Assembly (NCBI GenBank): GCA_029866025.1
Contig: JARXAD010000002.1
Coordinates: forward strand, 1 to 49,687
Direction of reading: 5' to 3'
DNA: 49,687 bases
DNA from: Vampirovibrionales bacterium
Lineage (GTDB): Bacteria > Cyanobacteriota > Vampirovibrionia > Vampirovibrionales > Vampirovibrionaceae
Position numbers and translations under genes: made by a program. Numbering within the stretch: the first letter of the stretch is position 1; every line of letters begins with the position of its first letter. The notes below the pieces were generated by a model. It searched no databases. It was not told where the DNA came from and worked only from the letters and a program-made list of their open reading frames with translations. This document shows positions 33,871-42,911 of this stretch, piece after piece.

Positions 33871-35991
33871 ATGAGTACGCAAACCGGCTTGTTATGCCTG
33901 GATGTTGTGACCAAGCTCAACCAGATTGCTCTGGATCTTCGTGCCATTGAGCGTGAATACGGGTTGGATCAACGGGAATGCACGGTGCCTGAAACCCTTC
34001 GAATACTCAAGCACAACGGCTTTCAGGCCAAGGTCAAAACACTCCCTATCCAGAAGCTCCATCATTACCCCATGCCCATGATGGTGGTCAACGACGATGG
34101 CACCTATAGCGTGCTGCTTAAGCTCAGTGAAGACAAGACTCAAGCTCTCTGGTTTGATGCACACAACAAAACCACCCAAGAACGGTCCGTCAATGACTTC
34201 CCACCCACCTTACAGGTCATTATTTTAACGCCCAAGCTGTGGAGCGAACAGGTTCGTTTTGGCTTCCGCTGGTTCCTTGCTGAAATTCTTCATTACAAAG
34301 CCATTTTGGCTCAAGTCATGCTGGGCTCTTTTGTAATTCAGCTCTTTGGCCTGATTACCCCGCTCTTTACCCAAGTTATTTTGGACAAAGTGATTGTTCA
34401 TCACAGCCTCTCCACTTTAGACGTTCTGACCGTCGCCTTTGTGGCGGTCATGCTTTTTGAATGTGTACTCAATATCAGCCGCAATTATATTTTTGCTCAT
34501 ACCGCGAATAAAATGGATGCCAAATTGGGCTCCAAGTTGTTCAAACATTTATTCTCTCTTCCTTACTTGTATTTTGAATCGCGCAAGGTCGGCAACATTG
34601 TCTCTCGGGTGCGTGAGCTGGACAGTATTCGAGATTTTATTACCAACAAAGCCGTCAGTGTGCTCATCGATTCAATTTTTTCGGTTGTATTTCTTATCAT
34701 GATGCTGTTGTACAGCACCCCCCTAACTCTGATGGTGGTGGGCTTTATTGTGCTTATTGCACTCTTGTATGTGGTTGCGACCCCTATTTTTCGAGAGCGA
34801 CTGGAAGCCAAGTTTGAAATGGGCGCTCAATCCAATGCCTACTTAGTAGAGGCGGTTACCGGGGTTCAGACCGTCAAATCTTTAGCCCTAGAAGGCATGA
34901 TGCACCGAAAGTGGGAAGACAACCTGGGGCGCTATTTAAAATCTGGGTTTCAGCTCACCCAGCTCAGTAATGTGGCCCAAGCCTTATCCAGCTTGTTACA
35001 ACGGGGTATGACCATTGCCATTCTCTTCTTTGGCGTCAAACAAGTGATTGCTGGCGAATTGACCATTGGGCAACTCATCGCTTTTCAAATGTTTTCAGGG
35101 CAACTCCTCGGCCCGATTTTAAGACTAACCAATTTATGGAATGAATTCCAACAAGCACTACTCGCCGTTGACCGTCTAGGCGATATTTTAAATCACCCTG
35201 CCGAAGTCAGTAGCAGTCAATCCATTACCTTACCCTCTGTGGAAGGGCATATTCGTGTTGAGCATCTCGGCTTTCGTTACAGCCCCGGTGGCCCCAAGGT
35301 ATTAGACGATGTTAGCCTGGCCATCCCCGCAGGTACGTGTGTGGGATTGGTTGGGCGAAGCGGCAGCGGTAAAAGCACGATTACTAAGCTCATTCAACGT
35401 TTGTATCTAGCCCAAGAAGGCGCCATTTATCTAGACAATGTCGATGTACGACACCTCCACCCCCATTGGCTGCGCTACCAAATTGGGGTGGTACTGCAAG
35501 ACAATTATTTATTCAGTGGCACGATTCGTGAAAATATTGCCTTACCCAGACCCGAAGCCACCGTGGAAATGGTGATGCAGGCGGCTCAACTGGCGGGGGC
35601 CCATGATTTTATTAGTGAAATGCCGGAAGGCTACGATACGTTGGTGGGTGAACGGGGGGCCAGTCTATCGGGTGGCCAGCGCCAACGAGTAGCCATTGCG
35701 CGCGCTCTGATTACGAACCCACGCCTGCTCATTCTTGATGAAGCGACCTCAGCCCTCGATTATGAATCTGAACGAGCCCTTCAAGCGAATATGGGCGGTA
35801 TCCGGGCGAATCGTACCGTGTTGATCATTGCTCACCGGCTTTCTACGGTAGAAAATTGTGATGTCATTGTGGCCATGGATGGGGGCCGCATTGTAGAAAT
35901 GGGCACCCACCGAGAGCTGCTGGCAAAACGTGGGTATTATCATCATTTAAGACAGCTTCAGGAGGCTATCGATGCGCCGCCTCATTCGTGA
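33871..35991 (+). CDS. HlyB-like type I secretion ABC transporter with inactive C39-like domain
   Basis: Inner-membrane ATPase that recognises the RTX C-terminal signal and energises export. At 706 residues it matches HlyB (707). An N-terminal C39-like domain (about 1-125) aligns with that of HlyB. The catalytic histidine position reads DDGTYSVLL, so it is likely non-proteolytic and used for substrate binding. A six-helix membrane domain (about 150-440) follows. The nucleotide-binding domain has Walker A GRSGSGKST (about 493), signature LSGGQRQR (about 600), Walker B LLILDEATSALD (about 620) and the H-loop IIAHRLST. GGAGG lies ahead of the start, inside the end of the TolC gene. It overlaps hlyD by 20 bases. 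Confidence 0.95.
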   Translation: MSTQTGLLCLDVVTKLNQIALDLRAIEREYGLDQRECTVPETLRILKHNGFQAKVKTLPIQKLHHYPMPMMVVNDDGTYSVLLKLSEDKTQALWFDAHNKTTQERSVNDFPPTLQVIILTPKLWSEQVRFGFRWFLAEILHYKAILAQVMLGSFVIQLFGLITPLFTQVILDKVIVHHSLSTLDVLTVAFVAVMLFECVLNISRNYIFAHTANKMDAKLGSKLFKHLFSLPYLYFESRKVGNIVSRVRELDSIRDFITNKAVSVLIDSIFSVVFLIMMLLYSTPLTLMVVGFIVLIALLYVVATPIFRERLEAKFEMGAQSNAYLVEAVTGVQTVKSLALEGMMHRKWEDNLGRYLKSGFQLTQLSNVAQALSSLLQRGMTIAILFFGVKQVIAGELTIGQLIAFQMFSGQLLGPILRLTNLWNEFQQALLAVDRLGDILNHPAEVSSSQSITLPSVEGHIRVEHLGFRYSPGGPKVLDDVSLAIPAGTCVGLVGRSGSGKSTITKLIQRLYLAQEGAIYLDNVDVRHLHPHWLRYQIGVVLQDNYLFSGTIRENIALPRPEATVEMVMQAAQLAGAHDFISEMPEGYDTLVGERGASLSGGQRQRVAIARALITNPRLLILDEATSALDYESERALQANMGGIRANRTVLIIAHRLSTVENCDVIVAMDGGRIVEMGTHRELLAKRGYYHHLRQLQEAIDAPPHS

Positions 35992-37276
35992 ATGGCTCCA
36001 AGACGATCGCCATGAATTCAAACCCATTTTAGGCGAAATCGAAACCGCTCCCATGAGCCCGTTGGGCCCGTTGATGTTTTGGCTGGTGATAGGGGTCGTC
36101 ACCTTTTTTGTTGGCTTGATGATCCTTGGCGAAATGGATGTGGTAGTGACTGCTCACGGTAAAGTCGTCCCAGATGGTCAGGTCAAAGTGATTCAGCCTC
36201 TAGAAACCGGTATTATTCGTCATATTTGGGTGAAACCGGGTGATTTTGTTCGCAAGGGCCAACCGCTAGTAGAAATTGATCCCGCCATCAATGAACCCAC
36301 CATTGAGGCCTCACGGGAGCAACTGGCTCATTTGTCCTCGGAATCAGCACGGTTGCGGGCGACTGGGGGCCGAGGGGGGCTTATTCAGCAATTACCCGCC
36401 GATCAACAGGCATTACTCAATGCGTCTTTTGCCACTACCGCGCGCCAGCAAGCCGCCAAGCGGCAAGCCATTAAGGCCACGCAAGCCCGTATTGCGTCCA
36501 AGGTCTCTCAAGCTCAGGAAACACGTTCCTTACTGGCTCATGCTCACGAAAAGCAGGCCCGCCTCCTCGCCGTCCAAGATCTTATCGCTCGTGATGAATT
36601 GGATCGCATCACCAATGACATTACCTCTTATGAAGGCCGCCTCGCGGTGTTAGACGCTGAACAGAGGGAACTCCGAGCTGAGGTACAACAGGCTCAGCAA
36701 GAAATTGCGCTACTGGGGGCTACAAGCCACAAAGAAGCCCTAACGGAACTGTCGGACCGAACGCGACAAATCATCGAAGTGACGGCCCGCTTAGAAGAAT
36801 CTGCTTACCGACAGGCCAAACAACAGCTGCTTGCTCCTGTGGATGGGGTTGTAAGTGAAATGGCCATTCATACCGTGGGTGGGGTTGTAAGCCCTGCGGA
36901 AAAGCTTCTCGTTCTGGTGCCCAGTCATACCCTTCTACAGGCGGAAGTCTTGGTAGAAAACAAAGACATTGGCTATGTTCGCAAAGGCCTACCTGTCACC
37001 CTTAAGCTAGAGACCTATGATTTTCAGAAGTACGGTACCTTACCCGGAACGGTACTCACCGTGTCCCAAGATAGCACTCCGGATGAGAAGCAAGGATTAC
37101 TCTACAAAGTATGGATTAAGCCGGAGAAAACCCAACTCAAGGTGGACGGGCGCTGGTCGTCATTAACCACGGGAATGAGTATCACGGCGGAGATTAAGGT
37201 CGGCAAGCGACGTATTATTGAGTTTTTCATCTACCCCATGATTAAATCTTTATCCGAAGGCCTGAGCGTCCGTTAA
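35972..37276 (+). CDS. HlyD-like periplasmic adaptor of the type I secretion system
   Basis: Membrane-fusion protein linking the HlyB-type ATPase to the TolC-type channel. Of its 434 residues, a short cytoplasmic N-terminus is followed by one transmembrane helix (about 34-55, LMFWLVIGVVTFFVGLMIL). A lipoyl-like half-motif comes next (GIIRHIWVKPGDFVRKGQPLVEIDP), then a long coiled-coil hairpin (about 110-275). The second lipoyl half (QLLAPVDGVVSEMAIHTVGG) and a beta-barrel ending in the family-typical GMSITAEIKVGKRRIIEFF complete it. Its ATG lies inside hlyB and GGAGG precedes it, indicating translational coupling. It is the last gene of the RTX export operon. Confidence 0.95.
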   Translation: MRRLIREWLQDDRHEFKPILGEIETAPMSPLGPLMFWLVIGVVTFFVGLMILGEMDVVVTAHGKVVPDGQVKVIQPLETGIIRHIWVKPGDFVRKGQPLVEIDPAINEPTIEASREQLAHLSSESARLRATGGRGGLIQQLPADQQALLNASFATTARQQAAKRQAIKATQARIASKVSQAQETRSLLAHAHEKQARLLAVQDLIARDELDRITNDITSYEGRLAVLDAEQRELRAEVQQAQQEIALLGATSHKEALTELSDRTRQIIEVTARLEESAYRQAKQQLLAPVDGVVSEMAIHTVGGVVSPAEKLLVLVPSHTLLQAEVLVENKDIGYVRKGLPVTLKLETYDFQKYGTLPGTVLTVSQDSTPDEKQGLLYKVWIKPEKTQLKVDGRWSSLTTGMSITAEIKVGKRRIIEFFIYPMIKSLSEGLSVR

Positions 37277-37364
37277 GGATGTGTTTGTTTGGACAAAGCT
37301 GGACTAAGAGGAGAAGGACTCGGTTCTATTTCTTATTTTGGATAGCCTAAATTGCCAGTTTGCC

Positions 37365-37395
37365 GACCAGTGATACTCTGTGAATACCACTGGTC
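37365..37395. repeat. Inverted repeat, 8-bp perfect arms
   Basis: GACCAGTG and CACTGGTC are separated by 15 bases, 90 bases after the hlyD stop. No T run follows on either strand, so it is not a classical intrinsic terminator. It could be a weak terminator, a binding site or a recombination site. Confidence 0.4.
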
Positions 37396-37449
37396 CATTA
37401 CCCACTCAGGCTGCTTTGCAGAGCGCTGTGATATGATCCCAGTCTCTAC

Positions 37450-37605
37450 TTATGATTGGCTCACCTTTGGAGGGGCGGTCAGCTCTATTATCTCTCTGGC
37501 CGGTTTAACTCTAGGGGCTTCTTTATTACTAAACCTTTTCAGGTGGCTTGTTACTTTCTGTAACTCTTCGAGGTCATCGCATTCAATGTGAATCGATACT
37601 TTCAT
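37450..37605 (-). CDS. Small hypothetical protein (51 aa)
   Basis: The ATG at 37605 is preceded by GGAGAAAGGC. The product begins MKVSIHIECDDLEELQKVTSHLKRF, a plausible amphipathic beta-alpha start, and ends in a basic-proline tail. I know no family. An opposing frame on the plus strand (37352-37591) is less protein-like. The rest of 37277-37770 shows no other gene. Confidence 0.4.
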   Translation of the reverse strand: MKVSIHIECDDLEELQKVTSHLKRFSNKEAPRVKPAREIIELTAPPKVSQS

Positions 37606-37770
37606 GATGCCTTTCTCCGGCCTGAACAAAACAATCAAAGGGTTTTTTACTCCCTACAAGGGTCTAATCATCATAATGGGCAACTAAAAGACACCTTTAA
37701 TATATTTTAAATAGCTACGTTTCAGATCTGCTAGGATTAATTATGCCCAGTAAAGAGGAGACACTCCCAC

Positions 37771-38586
37771 ATGCGTAAACGTGACTGGCAAGACGAAGCC
37801 GAAGAAATCTACTACAGCCCAGCGACCCCTATTGGATGGCACTACCCCTACTTTATTCAGGAAGCGCGAGGAATTAAACTGTCATGGATGAATAGCGGGC
37901 AGTTAGTGTCCAAGAATATTGAACGGTTAAAGAAGTATCTAGAGCCGGTTATTACGGCCAATGACAGGCTACTCTACCTAAATCCTTCCTTGCCAGACTA
38001 TCGTCGCTATAACCCTCTACTGGAAGCCATCAGCGCTACTAAACGTTGGAGAGCCTTTGCTCACGCCCTATTACTTGAGCGTCGTTCCCCATCAGAAGCA
38101 GAGCTACAAGCTGAAGCGATATCCCTGCCTATTTTTTCCAATAAGGAAGCTAAAAAACTATTAAAAGAATATGAAAAGACTGGCACACTGCCGGTTAAGG
38201 AACTTGGGATTTTACCATTAACTCTGATTAAGTTACCTGGTAACGAGCCGGGGCTAAATGGCAAGCTTACGGTAGAGGGAAATAGTGCCACATGGAACCA
38301 GTTTTCAGCCCCGTTGACGCCTACGGAAGCTGGCCTTTTAAAAAAACTCCTCTCGTGTTCTTATGCCGTACCCGAGTCTCTTATGCAATGTTTGGCGAAA
38401 GAACTAGAGGACAAAGAACGCGGCCATAAAGAAACAAAGCGTCCTATTGCTAAGCGGATTTCAGAACTTAATAAAAGGCTGTTAAAACATTGTGGCATGC
38501 CACCGGAACACCCAAAATGGGTTCTTTCCGATACAACTGTGACCCCTGTACAGTATTATGTGCCTTTATCTTATAGGCACTGCTAG
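37771..38586 (+). CDS. Hypothetical protein with C-terminal winged-helix-like region
   Basis: 271 residues, not assigned to a family. GAGGAG lies 13 bases before the ATG. The N-terminal half is helical and basic. The C-terminal ~95 residues resemble an OmpR/PhoB-type winged helix: PLTPTEAGLLKKLL, a stretch like the recognition region (VPESLMQCLAKEL), then KRPIAKRISELNKRLLKH and a beta-hairpin wing (WVLSDTTVTPVQYYVPL). It is probably a DNA-binding regulator. The next gene, in the same direction, starts about 80 bases on, and the following four genes look phage-derived. Confidence 0.45.
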   Translation: MRKRDWQDEAEEIYYSPATPIGWHYPYFIQEARGIKLSWMNSGQLVSKNIERLKKYLEPVITANDRLLYLNPSLPDYRRYNPLLEAISATKRWRAFAHALLLERRSPSEAELQAEAISLPIFSNKEAKKLLKEYEKTGTLPVKELGILPLTLIKLPGNEPGLNGKLTVEGNSATWNQFSAPLTPTEAGLLKKLLSCSYAVPESLMQCLAKELEDKERGHKETKRPIAKRISELNKRLLKHCGMPPEHPKWVLSDTTVTPVQYYVPLSYRHC

Positions 38587-38669
38587 AGAGTATTTCACGG
38601 TTTTCACCATTGGTTCTGGAACGGGATAGGCTTTACTTAACTCGTTCCCAACCGAAGGAGACGACCCGC

Positions 38670-39170
38670 GTGGACTTGACCATTGTACAAACCCCGATTA
38701 AATCCATTTATCTACCCAAAGTAGGGCTTAAAACCCATTCAAAAGATCATATCGAACAAATCGCAAACAGCATCGAGAAATTTGGGTTCAATGACCCCGT
38801 TGCTTTGGACCAAAATAATGAAGTGATTGAAGGAGCCGGTCGCGTACTTGCTGCCAAAAAGCTAAAATACAAAACAATCCCTACCATCATTTTAGGCCAT
38901 CTGAGTGAGTTACAACGTATTGCGTATCGTATTGCACATAACAAAATCTGTTTAAATACGGGATTTAATTTAGACGCCCTCAAAGTAGAGATGGAGCAAA
39001 TATCTCGAATTGACGAGTCACTGCTTACTTTTACTGGGTTTGGAGAGGCTGAACTGACGGATCTATTTGTTGTACCTCCACTACCTGTATTAAATGGTGA
39101 ATTAATAGATTTTTTACCCACACCCAAAGAAATCCATTGTCCTCACTGTGGGGAAATAATTTATGCCTAA
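38670..39170 (+). CDS. ParB-like nuclease/NTPase-domain protein with zinc-ribbon tail
   Basis: 166 residues from GTG 38670, chosen because AAGGAG lies 9 bases upstream and the ParB/sulfiredoxin-like domain starts directly after it. The domain includes TPIKSIYLPKVGLKTHSKDHIEQIANSIEKFGFNDPV, VIEGAGRVLAAKKL and IPTIILGHLSE; GAGRVLAA corresponds to the GxxRxxA box. The C-terminus has a single CPHCG knuckle. Proteins of this kind sit next to DNA methyltransferases in prophages. The cytosine methyltransferase start overlaps its end by 8 bases. It is not a chromosome-partition ParB; no HTH or dimerisation domain follows. Confidence 0.75.
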   Translation: MDLTIVQTPIKSIYLPKVGLKTHSKDHIEQIANSIEKFGFNDPVALDQNNEVIEGAGRVLAAKKLKYKTIPTIILGHLSELQRIAYRIAHNKICLNTGFNLDALKVEMEQISRIDESLLTFTGFGEAELTDLFVVPPLPVLNGELIDFLPTPKEIHCPHCGEIIYA

Positions 39171-40143
39171 GCCAACCGTACTTTCTCTCTTTTCGGGCTG
39201 TGGTGGCTCCAGTTTGGGTTATCAAGGCGCTGGGTTTGATATCGTTGGAGCCGTTGAGTACGACTCAAATGCAGCGTCTGTTTACCGGCTAAACCATCCC
39301 AATACTCGCCTGTATGAAGCCGACATAAGCCTCTTAGAACCTCACGTTCTGATGGCAGAACTAAACCTGCAGCCTGGGGATCTCGCGATTCTAGATGGCT
39401 CCCCGCCGTGTCAGGGGTTTTCAACGGCTGGGAAACGTGTCGTGACGGATCCCAGAAACAACTTGTTTCAGCACTATATACGCTTTCTGAAAGCACTCCA
39501 GCCCAAGGCCTTTGTTATGGAAAACGTTCCGGGCTTGGTATCGGGCCGGATGAGACCTATTTTCTGGCAAATCATCAAAAGCTTGGAAAGTTGTGGCTAT
39601 ACCGTAACAGTCAGAATCTTGAATGCCTCTCATTATGGTGTTGCTCAGCGTAGGCAGCGGCTTATCATTCTTGGGATGCAAAAAGAGCTCAATCGAATAC
39701 CCAAGCATCCAGAGCCTACTTCACTACCTGTGTCATTTCGGCAGGCTGTTCAATCATTACCTTTAAAAGCCCACAGCTTGATACTGCATCCTACAGGTAA
39801 AGCCTTGGCCCTTGCAACGTCGTTGCGAGAAGGGGAATCGGGTGCTGACTTGCATCGCCGTTACAAGCATAAAGGGAATGATTTTTCATTGATGCGGCTG
39901 GCTTGGGACAAGCCAAGCCCCACTATCTGCAAAACCATTCGCGCAGGGCAATGTGGCTTACTTCATCCGGAAGAGCTTCGCTATTTATCCATTGGAGAGA
40001 TCAAGCGAATATCTTCATTCCCCGATTCGTATCAGTTACTGGGTTGTTTTGAACAGCAATGGGGACGTATTGGAAATGCGGTACCACCGTTGTTAATGAA
40101 AGCGGTAGCAATTTCTTTAATGACGCAGTTGGAAGAGGCGTAA
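39163..40143 (+). CDS. DNA (cytosine-5-)-methyltransferase
   Basis: 326-residue C5 methyltransferase. It has the SAM-binding motif VLSLFSGCGGSSLGY at the N-terminus, catalytic motif GSPPCQGFS (Cys83), ENV at 120-122, and QRRQRLIILG at 162-171. A short target-recognition segment and the C-terminal RIGNAVPP motif complete the fold. No restriction endonuclease gene adjoins it, so it looks like a phage-type orphan methyltransferase protecting or marking DNA. It is translationally coupled to the ParB-like gene. Confidence 0.93.
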   Translation: MPKPTVLSLFSGCGGSSLGYQGAGFDIVGAVEYDSNAASVYRLNHPNTRLYEADISLLEPHVLMAELNLQPGDLAILDGSPPCQGFSTAGKRVVTDPRNNLFQHYIRFLKALQPKAFVMENVPGLVSGRMRPIFWQIIKSLESCGYTVTVRILNASHYGVAQRRQRLIILGMQKELNRIPKHPEPTSLPVSFRQAVQSLPLKAHSLILHPTGKALALATSLREGESGADLHRRYKHKGNDFSLMRLAWDKPSPTICKTIRAGQCGLLHPEELRYLSIGEIKRISSFPDSYQLLGCFEQQWGRIGNAVPPLLMKAVAISLMTQLEEA

Positions 40144-40146
40144 GCA

Positions 40147-40701
40147 ATGGGGAGAAAGAAACGGATGTTTTCAGAAGTAGAGTTAAAGATGATTGAGGCC
40201 CTTGCAGCGTATGGCGTTCCTCAGGAAATTATTGCTATTAAATTGGGTGTTAGCCCTAAAACGTTGAGAGCCAATGGTCGAGAAGCCTATCAAACAGGCA
40301 AAGCGATTGGCATCGCCAACGTGTCCAAAACGGCATATGAAATGGCGATGAGCAAAAAGGATGGCAAGATGACGCGCTTTTATCTTAGAACACAGGCTGG
40401 GCTTCGAGAGCAGCGCTCTAATCACAATGCCAGAGCAGAAAACTACCATTATAATCATTCGTTGATGATAGACGATAATAAGGAGGACAAAGCGCTTACC
40501 AAGGAAGAAAAGGCCGAAAATGAAGCGCGAGAACTTATAGAATTAGAAGAGTATATGAATGCCTTACAACAGGCCGAGAGTCGTTTGAGAACTGAAAAAT
40601 ATGAAAAAGGTAAGAATACGATCAACGAAACAACCACCGATTCAGACGGCAGCAAGAAGACACGGCATAATTCGGATGACGACGACGATCTTTATAACTA
40701 A
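40147..40701 (+). CDS. Phage terminase small-subunit-like DNA-binding protein
   Basis: 184 residues. The N-terminal helix-turn-helix (VELKMIEALAAYGVPQEIIAIKLGVSPKTLRANGREAY) and the following AKMSKKDGKMTRFYLRTQAGLRE-like region fit small proteins found next to phage packaging genes. The C-terminal third is charged, ending in a DDDDD run. It follows the methyltransferase by 3 bases. No large terminase, portal or capsid gene follows, so this is a phage remnant or satellite. Confidence 0.55.
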   Translation: MGRKKRMFSEVELKMIEALAAYGVPQEIIAIKLGVSPKTLRANGREAYQTGKAIGIANVSKTAYEMAMSKKDGKMTRFYLRTQAGLREQRSNHNARAENYHYNHSLMIDDNKEDKALTKEEKAENEARELIELEEYMNALQQAESRLRTEKYEKGKNTINETTTDSDGSKKTRHNSDDDDDLYN

Positions 40702-40747
40702 GCCCTCACGACCTTCCATGTACTTACGGACAACATCATTTCAGTGA

Positions 40748-41608
40748 TTATATTCGTTTGTCTAATTTTCCTAGAGCGTTGTGCAAGTGATCTTTGGATT
40801 GGTGGCTGTATCGGAACACCATTTGAATGCTCCGGTGACCACTGAAGCGTTGAACAGTGGGTAAATCCACGCCGGCTTGTACGAGATGTGTAATAGCGGT
40901 ATGACGAAGTGTGTGACGCGTCACCTCATACCGATCCAGACCGGCCTTGGTTACTACCCGGTAAAAGGGCTTCTCAATTTCCATCCGGTGACCGGTAGAA
41001 GAGTTTGCCGGAAACAGGAAGCGCTGTTCGGGCTTGCATTGGCTGGGAATGTATTTGGCGAGATAACGGGCCAGTGTTTTGGTAATGGGCTGAGTGCGGG
41101 CACCTGTTTTGGCCTTGGGGATGAATATCTCCTGATGCGCCAAGTGGATATTAGCCAGTTCAATGCTCAAAATCTCCATCCGCCTCATGGCACTGCCTAA
41201 GGCGATGCGTATAAAGGGTTCAATAATGGGGCAAGTATCGTTTGCGGAAGCTTTCCGGAGTGCTTCAATTTCCGCCGGCAGGAGGTACCGGCTGCGAATA
41301 TTGTCTTCGCGGTACTTGGGCGCCTTACAGGGAATCCGATCCAGCCAGCCATATTCCACCGATTTATTGAGAAAATTAGAGAGGGTGGAGAGATAACGAT
41401 TGACTGTGGCCGGCGAAAAATCCTTTTCTCTCAGGTGTCGTTTAAAGGCTTCGATGTCTAGTTTTCGTAAGGCTGACAGGTCAAAGTCGCCAAAGTAAGG
41501 GGTAATGTGTTGCTTTAACTGGCGCGTTTTAATGGGGATGTTGAGACCATCTTCTAAGGCCAGATTATGAAGGTATTGAGGCACCGCTTCCTTAAAGAGC
41601 ATGATCAA
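40748..41608 (-). CDS. Tyrosine recombinase (phage-type integrase), intact
   Basis: 286 residues. The N-terminal SAM-like core-binding domain (about 5-90, ATVNRYLSTLSNFLNKSVEYGWL) is followed by the catalytic domain with R142 in SAMRRMEIL, H232 and R235 in TRHTLRHTAITHL, H258 in SGHRS and nucleophile Y267 in VFRYSH. All catalytic positions are present, so it is probably active. It is a paralogue of the broken recombinase at 7130-7744. The start overlaps the DUF3768 gene by 4 bases (ATGA), so the two are co-translated. Confidence 0.93.
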   Translation of the reverse strand: MIMLFKEAVPQYLHNLALEDGLNIPIKTRQLKQHITPYFGDFDLSALRKLDIEAFKRHLREKDFSPATVNRYLSTLSNFLNKSVEYGWLDRIPCKAPKYREDNIRSRYLLPAEIEALRKASANDTCPIIEPFIRIALGSAMRRMEILSIELANIHLAHQEIFIPKAKTGARTQPITKTLARYLAKYIPSQCKPEQRFLFPANSSTGHRMEIEKPFYRVVTKAGLDRYEVTRHTLRHTAITHLVQAGVDLPTVQRFSGHRSIQMVFRYSHQSKDHLHNALGKLDKRI

Positions 41609-41958
41609 TACTCCTCCACCCGCATAATGGTAATCACCCGAACGGCCTGAGGGGACAGTGGGTCATCGGCCCCGTGGGTTAAGGTAGCGTCTTGGTAGGT
41701 GTCTATTTTCCAAAAAAGGGAGATTCCCGCGACCACCACCTTGCCAAAGTCGTTTTCTCCATAGGGGTCATTATCACGGGTAAAGGCATCGAAGCCCCTT
41801 ACCGCATCGAGAACAGGGCTTAGGTTGTCTCCAAAGGCGGATATGACTCCAGGGGTGAGATAACACTGACTATGAGGGATAGAACGGCGACAGCGGTCAT
41901 TAAGCTGGCTAATGGTATCGGCTTGGGTAGATTTCAAGATGAACAATCCTTGTGTCAC
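41605..41958 (-). CDS. DUF3768 family protein
   Basis: 117 residues with the DUF3768 pattern: ISQLNDRCRRS, LTPGVISAFGDN, VRGFDAFTRDNDPYGENDFGKVVVAGISLFWKID and the VRVITIMRVEEY end. The function is unknown. From memory the family is widespread on plasmids and islands of Alphaproteobacteria. The GTG at 41958 gives the longest form; a TTG about 30 bases further in, with AAGGA before it, is an equally good start. It overlaps the recombinase by 4 bases. Confidence 0.8.
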   Translation of the reverse strand: MTQGLFILKSTQADTISQLNDRCRRSIPHSQCYLTPGVISAFGDNLSPVLDAVRGFDAFTRDNDPYGENDFGKVVVAGISLFWKIDTYQDATLTHGADDPLSPQAVRVITIMRVEEY

Positions 41959-42020
41959 TGAACACGCTGGATTGTGTCGTGGAAATCATAGAAAGGGAGC
42001 GTATTACTACGAAATGCTAA

Positions 42021-42908
42021 TTAAGCATCCCAGTCGTGGGCCGAAGGGTCATCTGTTTGGTAAAACTTACGAACAGCGGCCACAAAGTCTAAAAAGTCTT
42101 TGTTTTCTTTTGCTATCCGGTTGACCGTATGCCAATCAATGGTGGATTTTTCTTGGGCCGGAATGGCCAGAAAGCTTTCCGATGGATTATCCACTGTGAG
42201 GTGAATGACCCCGATGCCGTGGAGGCCAGCCAGTATCCTGAGCTCTTTAAGGGTTTCCTCACCACTAATTTCAGCCGCGACCAAATAGCCATAATTGGCC
42301 CAAGAGGAATTGCTAACAGCTTGGAAATAGTATTCCCGCACATTTGACCGGTTGATGAGCTTTTTGACCTCAAACGACCACAGTCTGGTTTTACGATCCC
42401 CATATTGCTTGACGCAGTCTTTTACTTCGCGGTGCCAGCCTTCACTGAGAATTTCCATCCCAACCAAGTCAGGAAACAGCCACCGGTTCCCACCCGATCC
42501 GGCAGAGTTACTGGAGCGCTTTTCGTCAATCCGTTTGCTCCAGACTGAAAGCTCGGATTTTAGGAAGGTGGAGAGTAAGGGATACAAATCAGCCTCGGTA
42601 TACCCTTGGGATGCTGTTTGGTTTACCTCTGTTGATTCTTCTTCATCTGACAGGGTTGAGTAATAGTATTCTCGCGGGCGAGTATCGGTTGTTTTTATAG
42701 TTTCAGGCAAATAATCTCGAAGACCATTTATCTCTGCCGCTATTTGCGTAATAAGATTGCTTTGTGTGCGTAAAGCAATGCTGGTTGTTAATTTTTCGTT
42801 GGCTTCGTCTGGGAAGGTCTTAATGACCCACTCCGCTAAGTGTCTCGCTGTTACGCGCTCTTCAGGGTGACTTATAAGGTATTCAATCACTTTATCTTTG
42901 AGTTTCAT
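42021..42908 (-). CDS. HrgA-like PD-(D/E)XK protein
   Basis: 295 residues. The N-terminal HARE-HTH/winged-helix-like segment (VIEYLISHPEERVTARHLAEWV) is followed by a helical linker and a C-terminal domain with FPDLVGME ... LWSFEVKKL, the spacing of a PD-(D/E)XK nuclease core. The layout agrees with HrgA/COG2958-type proteins associated with restriction systems. GGAGGTGA lies 4 bases before the ATG, but it is buried in a 10-bp inverted repeat (42912-42961) that also contains an intrinsic-terminator hairpin, so expression may be held down. It is divergent from the MmeI-like gene. Confidence 0.65.
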   Translation of the reverse strand: MKLKDKVIEYLISHPEERVTARHLAEWVIKTFPDEANEKLTTSIALRTQSNLITQIAAEINGLRDYLPETIKTTDTRPREYYYSTLSDEEESTEVNQTASQGYTEADLYPLLSTFLKSELSVWSKRIDEKRSSNSAGSGGNRWLFPDLVGMEILSEGWHREVKDCVKQYGDRKTRLWSFEVKKLINRSNVREYYFQAVSNSSWANYGYLVAAEISGEETLKELRILAGLHGIGVIHLTVDNPSESFLAIPAQEKSTIDWHTVNRIAKENKDFLDFVAAVRKFYQTDDPSAHDWDA

Positions 42909-42911
42909 CCG

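Noticed and set aside
37352-37591. 79-residue plus-strand frame after hlyD
   Set aside because: Poor composition, no ribosome site, and the opposing minus-strand small ORF has a better start.
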